A stretch of 64,000 nt of DNA from Rhizophagus clarus (taxonomy: Eukaryota; Glomeromycota; Glomeromycetes; Glomerales; Glomeraceae). The notes beneath the pieces are model-generated. The model saw only the letters and a list, made by a program, of their open reading frames with translations, searched no databases and had not been told where the DNA came from. The position numbers were made by a program, and so were the translations under genes. The stretch lies in assembly GCA_015698045.1 (NCBI GenBank), contig BLAL01000285.1, forward strand, positions 2,418,001-2,482,000. Reading direction: 5' to 3'. The stretch's first letter is position 1; each line of letters opens with the position of its first letter. Below are positions 31,376 to 43,412 of the stretch, piece by piece.

Positions 31376-32030
31376 GCAGTTGTTAATGGTATTATTTATT
31401 CTTCAAAAGCTTTTCATGATGTAAATAATTAAAAATAAGGCTATAAGAAATAAGGCTGTAAGAATAACTGGGTTTCATATGAATTTGCTATCATATTTAA
31501 AGAATTTTGAAAATAAAGAAATAACCAAAATTTTCATTATCTTTAATTAATTTTTAATTTTAAAAATTTTGTTTTTAAAATATGGAGACTAAAAATCTTC
31601 CTTTATATCATTTATTGACGATGATTTTAAAACTGACGATGATTTTAAAACTCATGCAGGTAACAAACTTTCCTCTTAGGGAAATCACTTAACAGATATT
31701 GAAATCTCATGATATTTAAATCCGCCAGTATGAAAGCTTTAACTTTAGATAGGTGATCGTTAATTAATTATAAGGTTGAAATAAGTGTTGAAATTGATTA
31801 CGATTTATGAGACTCGAAACGAATTACAGAGTTGAATCTTTTACGAATTTACAAGACAACGAGGGTCAATAAATAATAGTTTTATCAATTAGACAAATGT
31901 CAAATGTCAAAATTAAAATATATTTTGGCATGTAATTGTTTTTTTTTCATTTAAAATAAATTTATATGTAATTAATTTTATTGTTTTAATTAATATTTGA
32001 CTTTATTGTGATAAAAAAAAATTTTTTCAT
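31376..32030. other. Non-coding A+T-rich DNA
   Basis: Nothing coding was recognised. A short tandem repeat ATTTTAAAACTGACGATG occurs at 31,612-31,650. Confidence 0.45.
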
Positions 32031-32034
32031 TGAC

Positions 32035-33545
32035 TAAAAGTCTGGCAACCTAAAAAAAAACAAAAAATGTTTAGTACATTTAATATTAAAAAAAGTCCCT
32101 TTCTCCTCCCTCAAGCTTACATTCCAAGTATTTCAAGTCCTGATTCTGACAACCTAAAATAAAACAAATAAGAAATGTTGGTATATTTTTTTTAATATTA
32201 AAAGAATTCCTAACCCCCACTGTCCTTTTCTTACACTATCTTGCGTAGGTCCTGATTCATCCTGCCAGCAACCTGCAGAAAAAAAAATAAAAACGTTAGA
32301 AATGTTCTATTAAAAAAACAAATCTTCTTTTCCCCCTCTCACTTGTCTCAATTTCAAAGTCTGGTTTGTAGTATTCGTCTAGAAACTTACAAAAAAGAAA
32401 AGAAGAAATGTTAAAACTATTTCTATTGATAACGAAATTAACCTCCCCTCCCTCCACTCACCTCAATTCCAAAGTCTGGTTTGTATTATTCGTTCGGCAC
32501 CCTACAAAAAAAAGGAAATGTTAAAAATGTTTCTGTTAACAACGTTTGTTGACCTCCCCTCTTTCATTTACCTAAATTTTAAAGTCCAGTTCATATTATT
32601 TGTTCAGAAACCTACAAAAAGAAAAGAAGAAGCGTTAACCATTTCTATTAATAACAAAATTGACCTACCCCCTCCACTCACTTCAATTCTAAAGTCCAGT
32701 TTATAGTATTCGTCCAGCACCCTACAAAAAAAAGAAATGTTAAAAACGTTTATGTTAATAATGTTTGTTGACCTCCTCCCTCCATTTACCTAAATTCTAA
32801 AGTCTGGTTTATATTATTCATTTAGAAACCTACAAAAGGAAAAGAAGAAGCATTAAAACTGTTTCTATTAATAACGAAATTGACCTCCCCCTCCACTTAC
32901 TTTAATTTTAAAGTCCAGTTCGTAGTATTTATCTGGTACCCTACAAAAAAAAAGAAACATTAAAAACGTTTATGTTAACAATGTTTGTTGACCTCCTCCC
33001 TCCATTTACCTAAATTCTAAAGTCCAGTTCGTGTTATTTGTCCAGAAATCTACAAAAAAGAAAAAAAACATTAAAACTGTTTCTATTAATAACGAAATTG
33101 ACCTTCCCTCTCTCCACTCACTTCAATTCCAAGGTCCGATTTGTAGTATTCATTTGGCACCCTACAAAAAAAAGGAACGTTAAAAACGTTTATGTTAACA
33201 ATGTTTGTTGACCTCCTCCCTCCATTTACCTCAACTCCAAGGTCCAGTTTGTAGTATTTGTCCAGCACTTTATAAAAAAGAAAAGAAAAGTTACACAGTT
33301 TTTAAAAAAACTAAACAAACAAATACACCCTGCCCTCCCTTTCCACTTATATAATTTCTGGAGTCCAGCTTCATATCTAGTTCGTATATTCATTCAATAA
33401 TCTTACAAAAAAGAAAAGAAACGTTAAAAACATTTCACTTAAAAAAAAAAAACCAAATAAATACACTTCCCTCCCCTCCATTTACATAATTCCCAAAATT
33501 CATTTCGTATATTTCATCTGGTATCCTACAATAATAAGAAAAAAA
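32035..33545 (-). repeat. Micro-exon array, minus strand (about 14 units)
   Basis: About 14 units with a period near 110 bp. On the minus strand a T-rich TTTTTTGTAG acceptor precedes exon blocks of about 40 nt ending in GTGAGTGG or GTAAATGG donors. Two exon types alternate: one encodes VLDEYYKLDFRIE-like peptides (for example near 32,722-32,683), the other FLNKxYELDFKI-like. The introns carry GTTAACCATTTCTATTAATAAC-like imperfect palindromes. The leftmost three units (32,040-32,280) resemble the 6.5-7.1 kb array instead (exon beginning GTTGTCAGAATCAGGACTTG). Exons of 40 nt would not hold a single frame when joined, so a spliced product of the whole array would not be one continuous repeat protein. 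Confidence 0.65.
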
Positions 33546-34180
33546 AAAATTTTTTTTAATAATAATTTTTAAAAATTGAATATGAATATGTATGTACCTT
33601 ATTATTTTTATCCCCAGATCTGAAATAAAAAATAATAATTTTTTTTCTTTTTCAAATAAAAAAAGATTATCAATGAGTCAAAACTGTCAAATGATCGATA
33701 TTTGATACCAAACTGATCCGAATATTTGGGTCATTAATAAAATAATAAAATAAATAAATAAAATACGTATTTACACATTTCTTTCTTTTTTTACATTAAC
33801 TCATAAATTAAGACTATCATAAATGGTAATAGTACTATTTGATATTACCTTTTATATTTGTAAACAATTTTAACGACCTTTTTTATTTTTTTCTTGATAG
33901 CGTTCAATAAATGGATTTTTTTTAAAAAAAATTTAATTAAAAAAAATGCTTTTTTTAAGCGTTTTTATTTTTATTTTATTTATTTCTTTCGATTATTTAA
34001 ACAAAAACAAAAAAACAAAATAAAATAAACTGCTGTAACAGACCGTTATTTTATAATTTTATTTTTTCTTTCTAAAATAAATAAATAAATAAATAAATAA
34101 TTTTAAAAAAGAATTTTTTTTCACTAAAATGGTTATTGAATCGTTAAGTTTTATTTTTTTTAAAAAAAAAGAAAACCAGT
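33546..34180. other. A+T-rich spacer between two opposed micro-exon arrays
   Basis: No coding signal. Long A and T runs, AAAT/AAATAAAT microsatellite at 34,075-34,100. The arrays on either side point away from this segment (minus strand on the left, plus strand on the right). Confidence 0.45.
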
Positions 34181-34985
34181 TATTTGAACTGTTATTTTTT
34201 ATTTTTTAAACCAGTTTTAAAACTTTATTATTTTTTGTTAGATATGGTATTAGTATGACTTCCAGACTTGAATTTTGTAATACTGGAAATGTAAGTTGAG
34301 AGAAGTATTATTTTTGGAATGTTACTAACATTCCTTTTCTTTTTTTTTCTAGGAAAAGCTCTTGGATTGAAATTTGGCGAAATGGTAAGATATAAAGGAG
34401 TATTGTGTTTTCTTTATTGCAGGAATGTAATTAACATTCCTTTTCTCTTTTTTTTCTTTAGAGGTAATACCTGGTTTGGAATTCAGCAAAATGTAAGTTA
34501 CAAAAGAGTAATTGTGTTTTTTTTATTGCAGAAACATAACTAATGTTTCTTTTCTTTTCTTTTTTTTTCTCTAGAAATGGCTTCTGCTTGAAATTGATGA
34601 AATGGTTACAGAAGGAAGAGTCATGTTTTTTTATTGCAGAAACGTAACTAACGTTCCCTTTTTCTTTTTTCTTTAGGAACATCTTCTGTATTTAGGATTC
34701 ATGAAATAGAATGTATTTTATGAGGTTTTTTTTGTTGTAGGAGCATTAATAATGTTGCTTTTTCTTCTTTATTGTAGGATTGCTGGGTGATTACTACGAA
34801 ATACAAACCAGATTTTGAAATTTAGGTAAGGGCTAGATGAGGGATTTTTCGTAAGAAACATTGCTAACATTTTTTTTTTTTTTTATAAGGTTGACTTTTA
34901 AATTACTATTTACAAGGTAAAAAAGGACCATTTTTTCATGATTTTTTTAAGGAATGTTGCTTTTGGATATTTCAGAACAACATTT
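34181..34985 (+). repeat. Micro-exon array, plus strand (about six units)
   Basis: Clear units: exon GAAAAGCTCTTGGATTGAAA (from 34,353; acceptor TTTTTTTCTAG, donor GTAAGATA) and the next exon starting AGGTAATACCTGGTTTGGAA (from 34,461; acceptor TTTCTTTAG, donor GTAAGTTAC). Introns contain GGAATGTAATTAACATTCC, an almost perfect palindrome, and in the next unit GAAACATAACTAATGTTTC. Later units (to 34,980) are degenerate. The reading frames crossing this region follow the repeat and are not genes. Confidence 0.65.
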
Positions 34986-35420
34986 GAAAAGTAATTAAAG
35001 GATAGGAAATTAACTTATTATAGAATTGTTAGTTATGAAAGTGCAAAAGATGATATGGAAAATGATGAACAAAAATATATTGTAAGAAATGATAAGAAAT
35101 GAAAATATATTATAGAAATAATGGAGAGCAAAAATATGTTATTGAAACAAAAAAGATACAAAAATATGTTATAGGAAGTTTTAATTTATCAAATAATCTA
35201 TTAGTGTTTTTTAGTATCTTTAAATTTGTATGATGATTTAAATAAATCTAACAATATAATAAATCTGACCAAAATTATGTTAATTCTGGCCGAAATTAAA
35301 ATTGTGCTAGTTGCTTTTTTTTTTATTTTTTAAAAATCGTATACATTTTTTTTTGATCATTATATTGCACATCCTTAACTAATATATACTTTGTATAACA
35401 AAATTTAATATATTCAGATG
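34986..35420. other. Non-coding A+T-rich DNA
   Basis: No gene. Contains three to four short repeats of the phrase GAAAATATATTATAG / AAAATATGTTATTG (35,050-35,180). Confidence 0.45.
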
Positions 35421-36759
35421 AGTGGACAAATCCACCGATATGTATTAAAAAAGGTAGAACTCGAAATGTTAAAGATATCTATATATTATACCTATTCTTA
35501 TTTCTAATGAAATATTGGACATTAACAATCCAATTATCCTTTTAAGGGTCTCAGGAGATAGCTGAAATGTAGGTCATAAAATAAAATATGTTATAGTAAC
35601 TATGGCAATTTTGAACAACATACAAAATATTTATAAACCTGATTATCACTATACAACCATTTTTTTTTCAGGTGTAGAGAAGTATGAGGTTTTAGAAACA
35701 ATGATGGCTTCTTTTATTAAAGAGTTAGATGAAATAAAAATAAATGAATTAATTATTAGTGAAATCATTTGGAAATTTGAACTCTATTTCAGTACTGATT
35801 GGAAGTTTTTAACCATATATTTAGGATTCAATTCCGCGAATTCAAAATTTTTTTGCCCATAGTGCCAAATATCAAAATGTGATCAAGGTAACAATTGGAA
35901 GATAAGTAAGAAAATGGAATGCATTCATAAATACCCAGGTTACAATAAAAAGCTGTTTTTTTATATGATTTCATTGGACAAATGGATACCAGACGAACTC
36001 CACATTTTACTACATATTTGAAACTGGCTTTAAAGTCTGATTTTAGTGGAAATAAAAGAATTTAATCAATTTGATGATATATGTTGTGGCAAAATTATTC
36101 AAGAAATGGGTAGGATTGGTATTAATTTTCAGTTTTGGCAAGAAAAGGGTGTTAACACATGGAATTACACATCATTAATGGGTGATGACAAAAAGAAAGT
36201 TTTAAAAAATTTTAACTTTATACATATATTACCTTCTTCACGTGCAAAAGCAATTTGATAATTATGGGATCATCGGGAAAAATTTTGGTCTGCAGATCTG
36301 CGCAATTCTGCGGAGTACATTTCTGCGCAGATCTGAGGACATGCCGATGCGCAGTACTGAAAAATTTCATGGATTTCTGCGCAGATCTGCAAGCACAAAA
36401 AAACCTGCGAAATTTTTCAAAAATAAATCTGCGAAATTTTTCAAAAACACTAATGCAAATTTACAATTAGGCAGTGTTTTAACTTTAATATTAACTAATA
36501 TCAATTTATTAATTAAAGATATTTACAAATTTAAAAGTACATAGTATACTAAACTATCCTATTTGCTAACTAAATGCACTAATTAAAAGTCCCCTTTTCT
36601 TTTCTTTACAGACGTTCAAATTATGTTGTTGTTAATGGTTTGGACAGTATTCCAGTTGGTTCGATTCTAACAAACAGCTTTTAACTTCAATCCAACTAAA
36701 CGTGTCAAATGTTAAAATTTTATCACTCCTAAAGAAAACTGTAGACCTACAATAAAAGA

Positions 36760-39700
36760 AAAGCGAAATATTAGCTGACTTTTCATTTAAATAAAAATTG
36801 AGATAATTTCGAAGTTTTACCTTCGAAATTCCATCAGAAGGCGTCTAGAAAGCCATGGACCTACAAAAAAAAAGAATCGAAACGTTAGTTTACATTTCAT
36901 TAACAAAACAAAAAAAAATTAATTTTCAAAAGTACCTTCGAAATCTTGTTCAGGAGGCTCTCTTCTTCGTCATTTTTCTACTTTCCTTTTACTATGGCAT
37001 CCAGGAAGCACGAACCTACAAAATAAAAATGAAATGTTAGTAACGCTTCATAAAATAATATATAAAAAAAAATTTCAAAGTCTTTTTTACCTTCGAAATA
37101 TTCTGGTCTGCCGAGCTCTGGACTTAAAACAAAAAAAAAAATAAAAATCGAATGTTAGTAAAATAAAAACAATAAAAAAAAAAATTTTTAAAAATCGAAG
37201 GCTGACCTTCAAATAAAGTCCGGCCTTCGAAATGGAGCATTCAAGACCTAAAATAAGAAAAAAAAAATAGAATTCGTTAGATAAATAAAAAACCAAATTT
37301 TTTTAAAAAAATTTGAATGTGCATTACCTTTGAATAGTCCGGGCTTCGTCTGGACCTAAAAAAAGAAAAAACATTGAACGTTAGCAATGTTCGTTAAACA
37401 AAAAAATTAAATACATTTTTTTTCGAAGGTCATACCTTTAAATGGCCTTCGAAAATGGTTACTCTAGATCTAAAAAAGAAAAAATGAACATTAATAAACG
37501 TTCATTAATGTTCGTTAAATAAAACAAAAGAAAATTCAAAGGCTTTACCTTCGAATAGAGTCCAGTCTTCGAAATGGAACGTCTGGACCTAAAAAAAATA
37601 AAAAAAATGAATATTAGTAACGTTCGTTTAAATAAAAGTAAAAAAAAAAACCTTTTTTTACTTACAGTGGTCTGTCTCGAAATGGAGTTTCAGACCTAAA
37701 AAAAAGGAGAAAAGCGAAACGTTACTAACATTTCGCTAAAATACAAAAAAAAAATCATTTTTTTTTTACTTACAGTGGTCCGCCTTGAAATGGAGTTTCG
37801 GACCTAAAAAAAGGAGAAAAGCAAAATGTTTACTAACGTTTTGCTAAAATACAAAAAAAAAGAGCTTTTTTTTTACTTGAATTGGTCTGTCTCAAAATAG
37901 AGTTTCGGACCTAAAAAAAAGAAGAAAAGCGAAACATTACTAACATTTCACTAAAATACAAAAAAAGAGCTTTTTTTTTTACTTAGTGGTCCGTCTTGGA
38001 ATGGAGTTTTGGACCTAAAAAAAGAAGAAAAGCGAAACGTTACTAACATTTCGCTAAAATACAAAAAAAAGAACTTTTTTTTTTTTACTTACAGTAGTCC
38101 ACCTCGAAATGAAGTTTAGAACCTAAAAAAAAAAGAAATACGAAATGAAACATTAACATTTCGTAAAATATATAAAAAAAAATCATTTCCATCTTCGAAT
38201 ACTTTGGTCCGTTTCGAATTGGAGTTCTGGACCTAAGAAAAATGAAACAAACATTAGTTAACATTCGTTAAAAATAAAATAAAAAAAAGGTATTTTTTTT
38301 TTGAAGTTACCTTCGAAATAGAGTCCAAGCCCATATGTTCGGTGTTCCAGACCTAAAAAAAAGATAAACAAATGTTAATCAATGTTAGGGCTCCGATCGG
38401 TTCGGTTCAGTTCAGTTTTTGCAAAAACTGATACCGAACCGAATTGATCGGTATCGGTATTGATGATTACTGAAACCGACTGGTATCGGTATTGATGATT
38501 ATCGAAACCGATCGATAATTACTGAAAACCGAACCGATTTACTGATATTAAAAACCATTTTTAGTAAAAAAAACATCGCGAAACTATTTTGGTATTTTTT
38601 TTACCAAATCAAATGATCTATAAAAATGTTTCGCAACGTTTTTTATTTAAAGTGTCAAAAAATAAAGTTGCGAATTGTTTTTTTTTATTAAATTAACTAA
38701 TAAAAAACATTTCGCAACGTTTTTAATTAAAATGAAAAAAAACGTTGCGAAACGTTTTTTAACAGTTAGTTTAATAAAAAAAAACGTTTCGCTACGTTTT
38801 TTTGTCTTTATAATAAAAACGTTGCGAAATATTTTTATGAACTAATTTTAATAAAAAAAACGTTTCGCAACGTTTTTTTTTGTTGCTTTAATTAAAAAAC
38901 ATTTTGCAACGTTTTCTATTAAAGCTATAAAAAAAATGTTGCGAAACGTTTTTTTATTAAATTAACTGATAAAAAACGTTTCGCAACATTTTTTAACTAA
39001 AGCAATAAAAAAACGTTGCGAAACGTTTTTTTTTATTAAACTAACTGTTAAAAAACGTTTCGCAACGTTTTTTAATTAAAGCAACAAAAAAAAATGTTGC
39101 GAAACGTTTTTTTTATTAAAATTAGCTCATAAAAATATTTCGCAATGTTTTTATTATAAAGACAAAAAAACGTAGCGAAACGTTTTTTTTTATTAAGTTA
39201 ACTGATAAAAAACGTTTCGCAACATTTTTTAACTAAAGCAACAAAAAAAAACGTAGCGAAAAGTTTTTTTTTATTAAACTAACTGTTAAAAAACGTTTCG
39301 CAACGTTTTTTAATTAAAGCAACAAAAAAAAACGTTGCGAAACGTTTTTTTTATTAAAATTAACTCATAAAAACGTTGCGAAACGTTTTTTTTATTAAAA
39401 TTAACTCATAAAAATGTTTCGCAACGTTTTTATTAAAGTGACAAAAAAAAACGTTGCGAAATGTTTTTTTTATTAAAATTAGCTCATAAAAACGTTTCGC
39501 AACATTTTTATTATAGAGACAAAAAAAAAATGTAGCGAAACATTTTTTTATTAAATTAACTGATAAAAAACGTTTCGCAACGTTTTTATTAAAGTGACAA
39601 AAAAAAATGTTGTGAAACGTTTTTTTTTATTAAAATTAACTCATAAAAACGTTTCGCAACGTTTTTATTAAAGTGACAAAAAAAAACGTTGCGAAACGTT

Positions 39701-40560
39701 TTTTTTTATCCAATTAACGTTTCGTAACGTTGTTTGTTAAAATGACAAGAAAAAAGTTGCGAATAGTTATTTTTTTATTAGATTAACGAATAAAAATATT
39801 TCGCAACGTTTCTTAATTAAAGTGACAAAACACCGCTGCGAAACGGTTTGTTTTATCAAAATAACTAATAAAAAACGTTTCACAACGTTTTTTTATTATA
39901 TTATTTAGTTAAATCGATTTGGTAATTCGGTTCGGTAAATCGCAAAACTGGTACCAAAACCGCAGTTACCGAAACCGATCGGTAAATTTACCGAAAGTTT
40001 CGGTTCGGTAAACTGTAAAAACCGAAACCGCTCTGATACTGAAACCGATCGGTACGGTTCGGTAATTACCAAAACCGATCAGAGCCCTAATCAATGTTCG
40101 TTAAGTTAATTTAATAAAAAAAAAAATTATTTTGAAGGCCATACCTTCGAAATGTGGAGTCTGGCTAAGATTTTCAGCAAAAAATCAGCTTGAAATGCTG
40201 AAACAAATAAATTTTGTTCACTCATTCTTCGACAATTCCAAAGTCCAGAAGAGTCCTAGTAAAGAAAAAAGGGAATTTTTTTAGATTATCAACCGATCTC
40301 TAGGTCATATGACACCGCAGAAGCTGATCAGCTACAAAGTAACCTTAGTTAGCGACATTCATCAAAATAAAAGTAAATTAAACATTTCAAAGTTTACCTT
40401 CGAAATGGAGGCCGGAACTTGTTTTTCAGTATTCCAGACCTACAAAAAAGGAAATCGAATGTTAATGGACATTTGTTAAATAAAATTAATAAAAAAATTT
40501 TTTTTTGAAGGTTACCTTCAAAAACTAGCGTTAGCTAACGTTCGTTTATGATTTATATGT
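36760..40560 (-). repeat. Micro-exon array, minus strand (about 17 units), interrupted by palindromic copy 3
   Basis: Units lie at 36,760-38,377 and resume at 40,098-40,560. On the minus strand exons of 28-40 nt start GTCC (for example GTCCGAAACTCCATTTCAAG, 30 nt, ending at 37,772) after TTTTTTTAG, and end before GTAAGTAAAA. A second type ends TTCGAAG before GTAAAG/GTACTT. Five exons between 37,650 and 38,120 are 30 nt long; two of their donors are broken (C for G, or GT missing). Introns carry AGCGAAATGTTAGTAACG-type palindromes. Average period is about 105 bp. Confidence 0.65.
38386..40089. mobile_element. Palindromic non-autonomous hAT-like element, copy 3 (1,704 bp)
   Basis: Target duplication ATCAATGT at 38,378-38,385 and 40,090-40,097. 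Ends TAGGGCTCCGATCGG and, at the right, CCGATCAGAGCCCTA. The structure is that of copies 1 and 2, but the interior array is longer, with roughly 25-30 AACGTTTCGCAACGTT or reverse-complement motifs alternating in orientation, spaced by ATTAAATTAACTGATAAAA-like linkers (a different linker from copies 1 and 2, which have ATCAAATCGTTTATGT). Array units have therefore expanded or diverged between subfamilies. No gene. Confidence 0.9.
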
Positions 40561-41028
40561 CCAGAACACCGTCGAAAGTACATTTAGTCCTTGTAGAGAG
40601 TCTATAAAATGATTCTTTTAGGGAGATAGAAAAGATAGCAAGTCTATTTAATAATTTCGAAGCTTAAAAAACTACAAAAAAAAGTTTTTTCTTAGGGTAT
40701 TTTTAGACTTTAAATTGAAAAACGTTGAAAAAAATTTATTTCTTTGAAAGGTGTTGAAAAAAAAATTATATTTATGAAAAATATTGAAAAAAATTGTTTC
40801 CTTAAAGTATTGCGAATAAAAAGTTTAAGTATCTTAAAGGAAATTAAGTGTAGAAAATAAACTGGAAGCTTATCAAAGTTTATTATGCAAAGTTTATCAA
40901 ATTAAAGAAGAAAATTGTGAAAATCTTTAAAATTTTTGTACGAAGTGTTTTTAAAAATCTGCAATTTTGGAGATTATCATAAATTTTTCATAAAAAAATC
41001 TTTGAAAAAAATAAAAAAATAATTTCTG
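40561..41028. other. A+T-rich non-coding DNA near the right end of the inserted element
   Basis: No gene. Repeated AAAATGTTGAAAAAAATT-like phrases occur at 40,715-40,800. Confidence 0.4.
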
Positions 41029-41577
41029 CAGTATTGCGCAGATTCTTAACAAAATTGCATTAAAAAAATGCGGCAATCTGCTAAAATCACAGATCACCGC
41101 AGATCTGAACTGATATAACTTTCCCAATGATTACTTTTATTAGGTTTATTTTATTCTTCAATTGAAGAATTATGACCTGTAACAGTTTCAATTTGAAGCT
41201 GAGGATTGGTTAGAATTATTTAAGGGACTATATATACCAAGTAACGTAACTCTATATATGCATGTTCTTGTTTACTATATGTTTAAGTTCATGAAATAGC
41301 ATAAGCAATTTGGTGTAAAAGTATTTTCATGCGCGCTTGTTAAAAAAAAAACTATAAACAGGTAACATATTTTTTTAGGCAGATAACGAAAGATGGGAGA
41401 AAGGACAAAAAATCAGCAATAACTGATATTCTTGAATATGAAAATAGAGTTCTCTTTTATTTATTTGATTATGTTGAAACTTCAACATCAAAACCAAAAA
41501 AAATAAGTTTAAAGTAATTTTTTTTGGCTTATTAATTTTAGAGTAGTAGAATAATTTATATTACATATAATTTATAA

Positions 41578-43403
41578 GAGAAAATTTATTTTTCACCTGG
41601 GTGATTTCTCATCCCCCTTATTATGTAATAAATTTTAATTGGCTGATGAACCTTTATATGGCCAAACTGCCACTATTTGTTTATGCCTTTTTTAGGTTTT
41701 TAGTTTCGCGTCAAAAAATACACGGGTATCAGCTACCAAGTATGTCACTTCTTTCTTTTTTATTTTTTATTTTATTTTTTGTCATTTCTAATTTCTTTTC
41801 TTTCTTTCTTTTAGGTTTTGGGCTCCTACGATTTCATGCTCAAAGGTATGATTTTTTCGTTTCTTTAATTCTTTTTTCTTTTTTGATTTTGTTTCGTTTT
41901 TACTAACTTTGTTTTAATTTTTTTTTCTTTATGGGTGTCTTTTTTCTTTTTTATATTTGTTCTCTTTATTCTATTTCCCTTTTATCTTTATCTTTATCCC
42001 TTAATTTCCTTTTTGTTTTTGTATTCTTTCATATTTATATTCCCTTTCATTTTCATTTCATTTTTCATTTTGTTTCTGCTTTTTCTTTCATTTTTCTCTT
42101 TCATTTTTTCCATTATCTTTCATTTCTGCTTTCCCTTTCCTTTCGTTTCTGCTTTCCCTTTCTCTTTGTTTTCGTTTCCCTTTCGTTTTTTTCATTATCT
42201 TTCATTTTCGCTTTTCCTTTCGGCCTTTCCCTTTATTTCTATTTCCCTTTCATTTTTTCCTTTCGTTTCTGCTTTTTCTTTTTCCACTTTGTTTTCTCTT
42301 TTATTTTGTTTTTCTTTTTGTTTTTATCTTCATCTCCTTTATCTTGTTTTTCTTTCACTTTATTTCATTTTCTTCCTTGTCCCTTATTTTACCTTTTTTT
42401 TTTGACTTCGTCTCTTTATTTTTGTTTCATTTTCTTTTGTTTTCATGCCCTTTCATTTTTATACACAATTTTATACCATTAATGTCCCATGATTTTGCGA
42501 ATCCAGAACGCTAGAAAATCAAGTAATTAAAATATAATTTATCAATGCCGTCGATAAAAAATTAGCATCCAACGTAATAATTTGGTTTTATATTGTATTA
42601 CAAATCTTGATCCACGAATAGGAAAAATAGTGATTATTCTTTCAATTTCATCTTTATTTCTTTCAATCTCGTTTTTCTTTTCAGTTTTATCTTCACTCCT
42701 TTTATCTTTATTCCTTCGCCCTTTCGTTTTTTCCTGGATTTTTCTACTACGCCAAATCTCTTTGAAAATGAGGTAGATGTTCGGTTTTATTTCAAATTTT
42801 TTTTTTTAATGTATTCTCTTATGATTATTACTAACAAATTTTACTCTCACCTTTTATCATCATTTTATTTTTTGATTTTGTTTCCTTTTGTTTTCCCCTT
42901 TCATTTCCCCCTTATCATCCACTTTCCCTTTCGTTCTACCTTCTGTTTTCGTTTCTTTTTCCTTTTGTTTCTCTTTCTTCATCTCCCTTTCTTTTCATTT
43001 TATCTTTTCCATCAATATTCTTTTTCATTTCTTTTTGATCTTGTCTCCTTTTTCTTTTCACCTTTGTTTTGTTTTCTTTTTGTTTTCATTATTTATCATA
43101 TCTTTTTTTGTCTTTTATCATCATTTTTATCATTATTATTGGGGTTTTGATGTCATTATTATTAGTTATATTAAAGATAAAAATTTTGATTTTGAATAAT
43201 TGCATTTCATTCTTCTATTCAGTAAACTTTAAAGGAATAAAATAAAATTTTTCGCGAAAAAAAAAATTGTTACATTACAAACTGATAACGGAAAATTTAA
43301 ATTAAAAAAATCAGCCAATTAAAAATTAGTCAGTCAAAATATTGATCACGTGATAGGGGTGAGTAATATCAAATCTCACCCAGGGTGAGGAATAAATTCA
43401 TCC
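41578..43403 (+). mobile_element. MULE-like MITE with 9-bp target duplication and a long pyrimidine-rich interior
   Basis: AATTTATAA lies at 41,569-41,577 and again at 43,404-43,412. Inner ends are inverted: GAGAAAATTTATTTTTCACC at the left, and the reverse complement of the right end reads GGATGAATTTATTCCTCACC, continuing (C)TGGGTGA on both sides. A 9-bp duplication and ends starting with G fit Mutator-like elements. The interior (about 41,740-43,150) is C/T-rich on the plus strand, mostly CTTTT/TTTCC repeats. A micro-exon (GTTTTGGGCTCCTACGATTT, from 41,815, TTTTAG before, GTATGA after) lies near the start. Long reading frames here are Phe/Leu/Ser-rich artefacts of the pyrimidine tract. Confidence 0.7.
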
Positions 43404-43412
43404 AATTTATAA

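Larger units (their letters stand above)
36271..41129. mobile_element. Element with CATCGGGAAA / CATTGGGAAA inverted ends, inserted in a family gene
   Basis: Left end CATCGGGAAAAATTTTGG; reverse complement of the right end CATTGGGAAAGTTATATC. Inside both ends are clusters of CTGCGCAGATCTGC-type repeats (36,291-36,440 and 41,029-41,110), palindromic around CAGATCTG. The dinucleotide AT flanks both sides. A longer target duplication was not seen, so the superfamily is unclear. Interruption of a reading frame that is otherwise continuous supports insertion. Contents: a minus-strand micro-exon array, the palindromic element copy 3 (38,386-40,089), and no transposase gene. Confidence 0.65.
35421..41517 (+). 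pseudogene. Repeated Rhizophagus-type gene of unknown function, split by a 4.9-kb insertion
   Basis: The left part, 35,421-36,270, reads EWTNPPICIKKGRT, then SGDS-NVGHKIKYVIV, YKPDYHYTTIFFSGVEKY, then a CP-CQISKCDQGN Cys motif, KWIPDELHILLH and NYTSLMGDDKKKVLKNF. The right part, 41,132-41,517, reads FEAEDWLELFKGLYIPS, YMHVLVYYMFKFM, KQFGVKVFSCALV and ITDILEYENRVLFYLF, ending TAA at 41,515. Removing 36,271-41,131 rejoins the codons ...CTA TGG GAT | TAC... in the same frame as both parts, showing that one gene was split. Stops at 35,556 (TGA), 35,861 (TAG), 36,256-36,259 (TGA, TAA), 41,141 (TAG) and 41,182 (TAA) show decay. This family is recurrent in Rhizophagus and often described only as hypothetical; the HVLVYH-type C-terminal region suggests a link to transposable elements, unproven. 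Confidence 0.65.

Noticed and set aside
41931..43199. Long overlapping Phe/Leu/Ser-rich reading frames that look like membrane proteins
   Set aside because: They lie in a pyrimidine-rich tract in which all three frames are open; composition alone explains them, and there is no domain or codon pattern.
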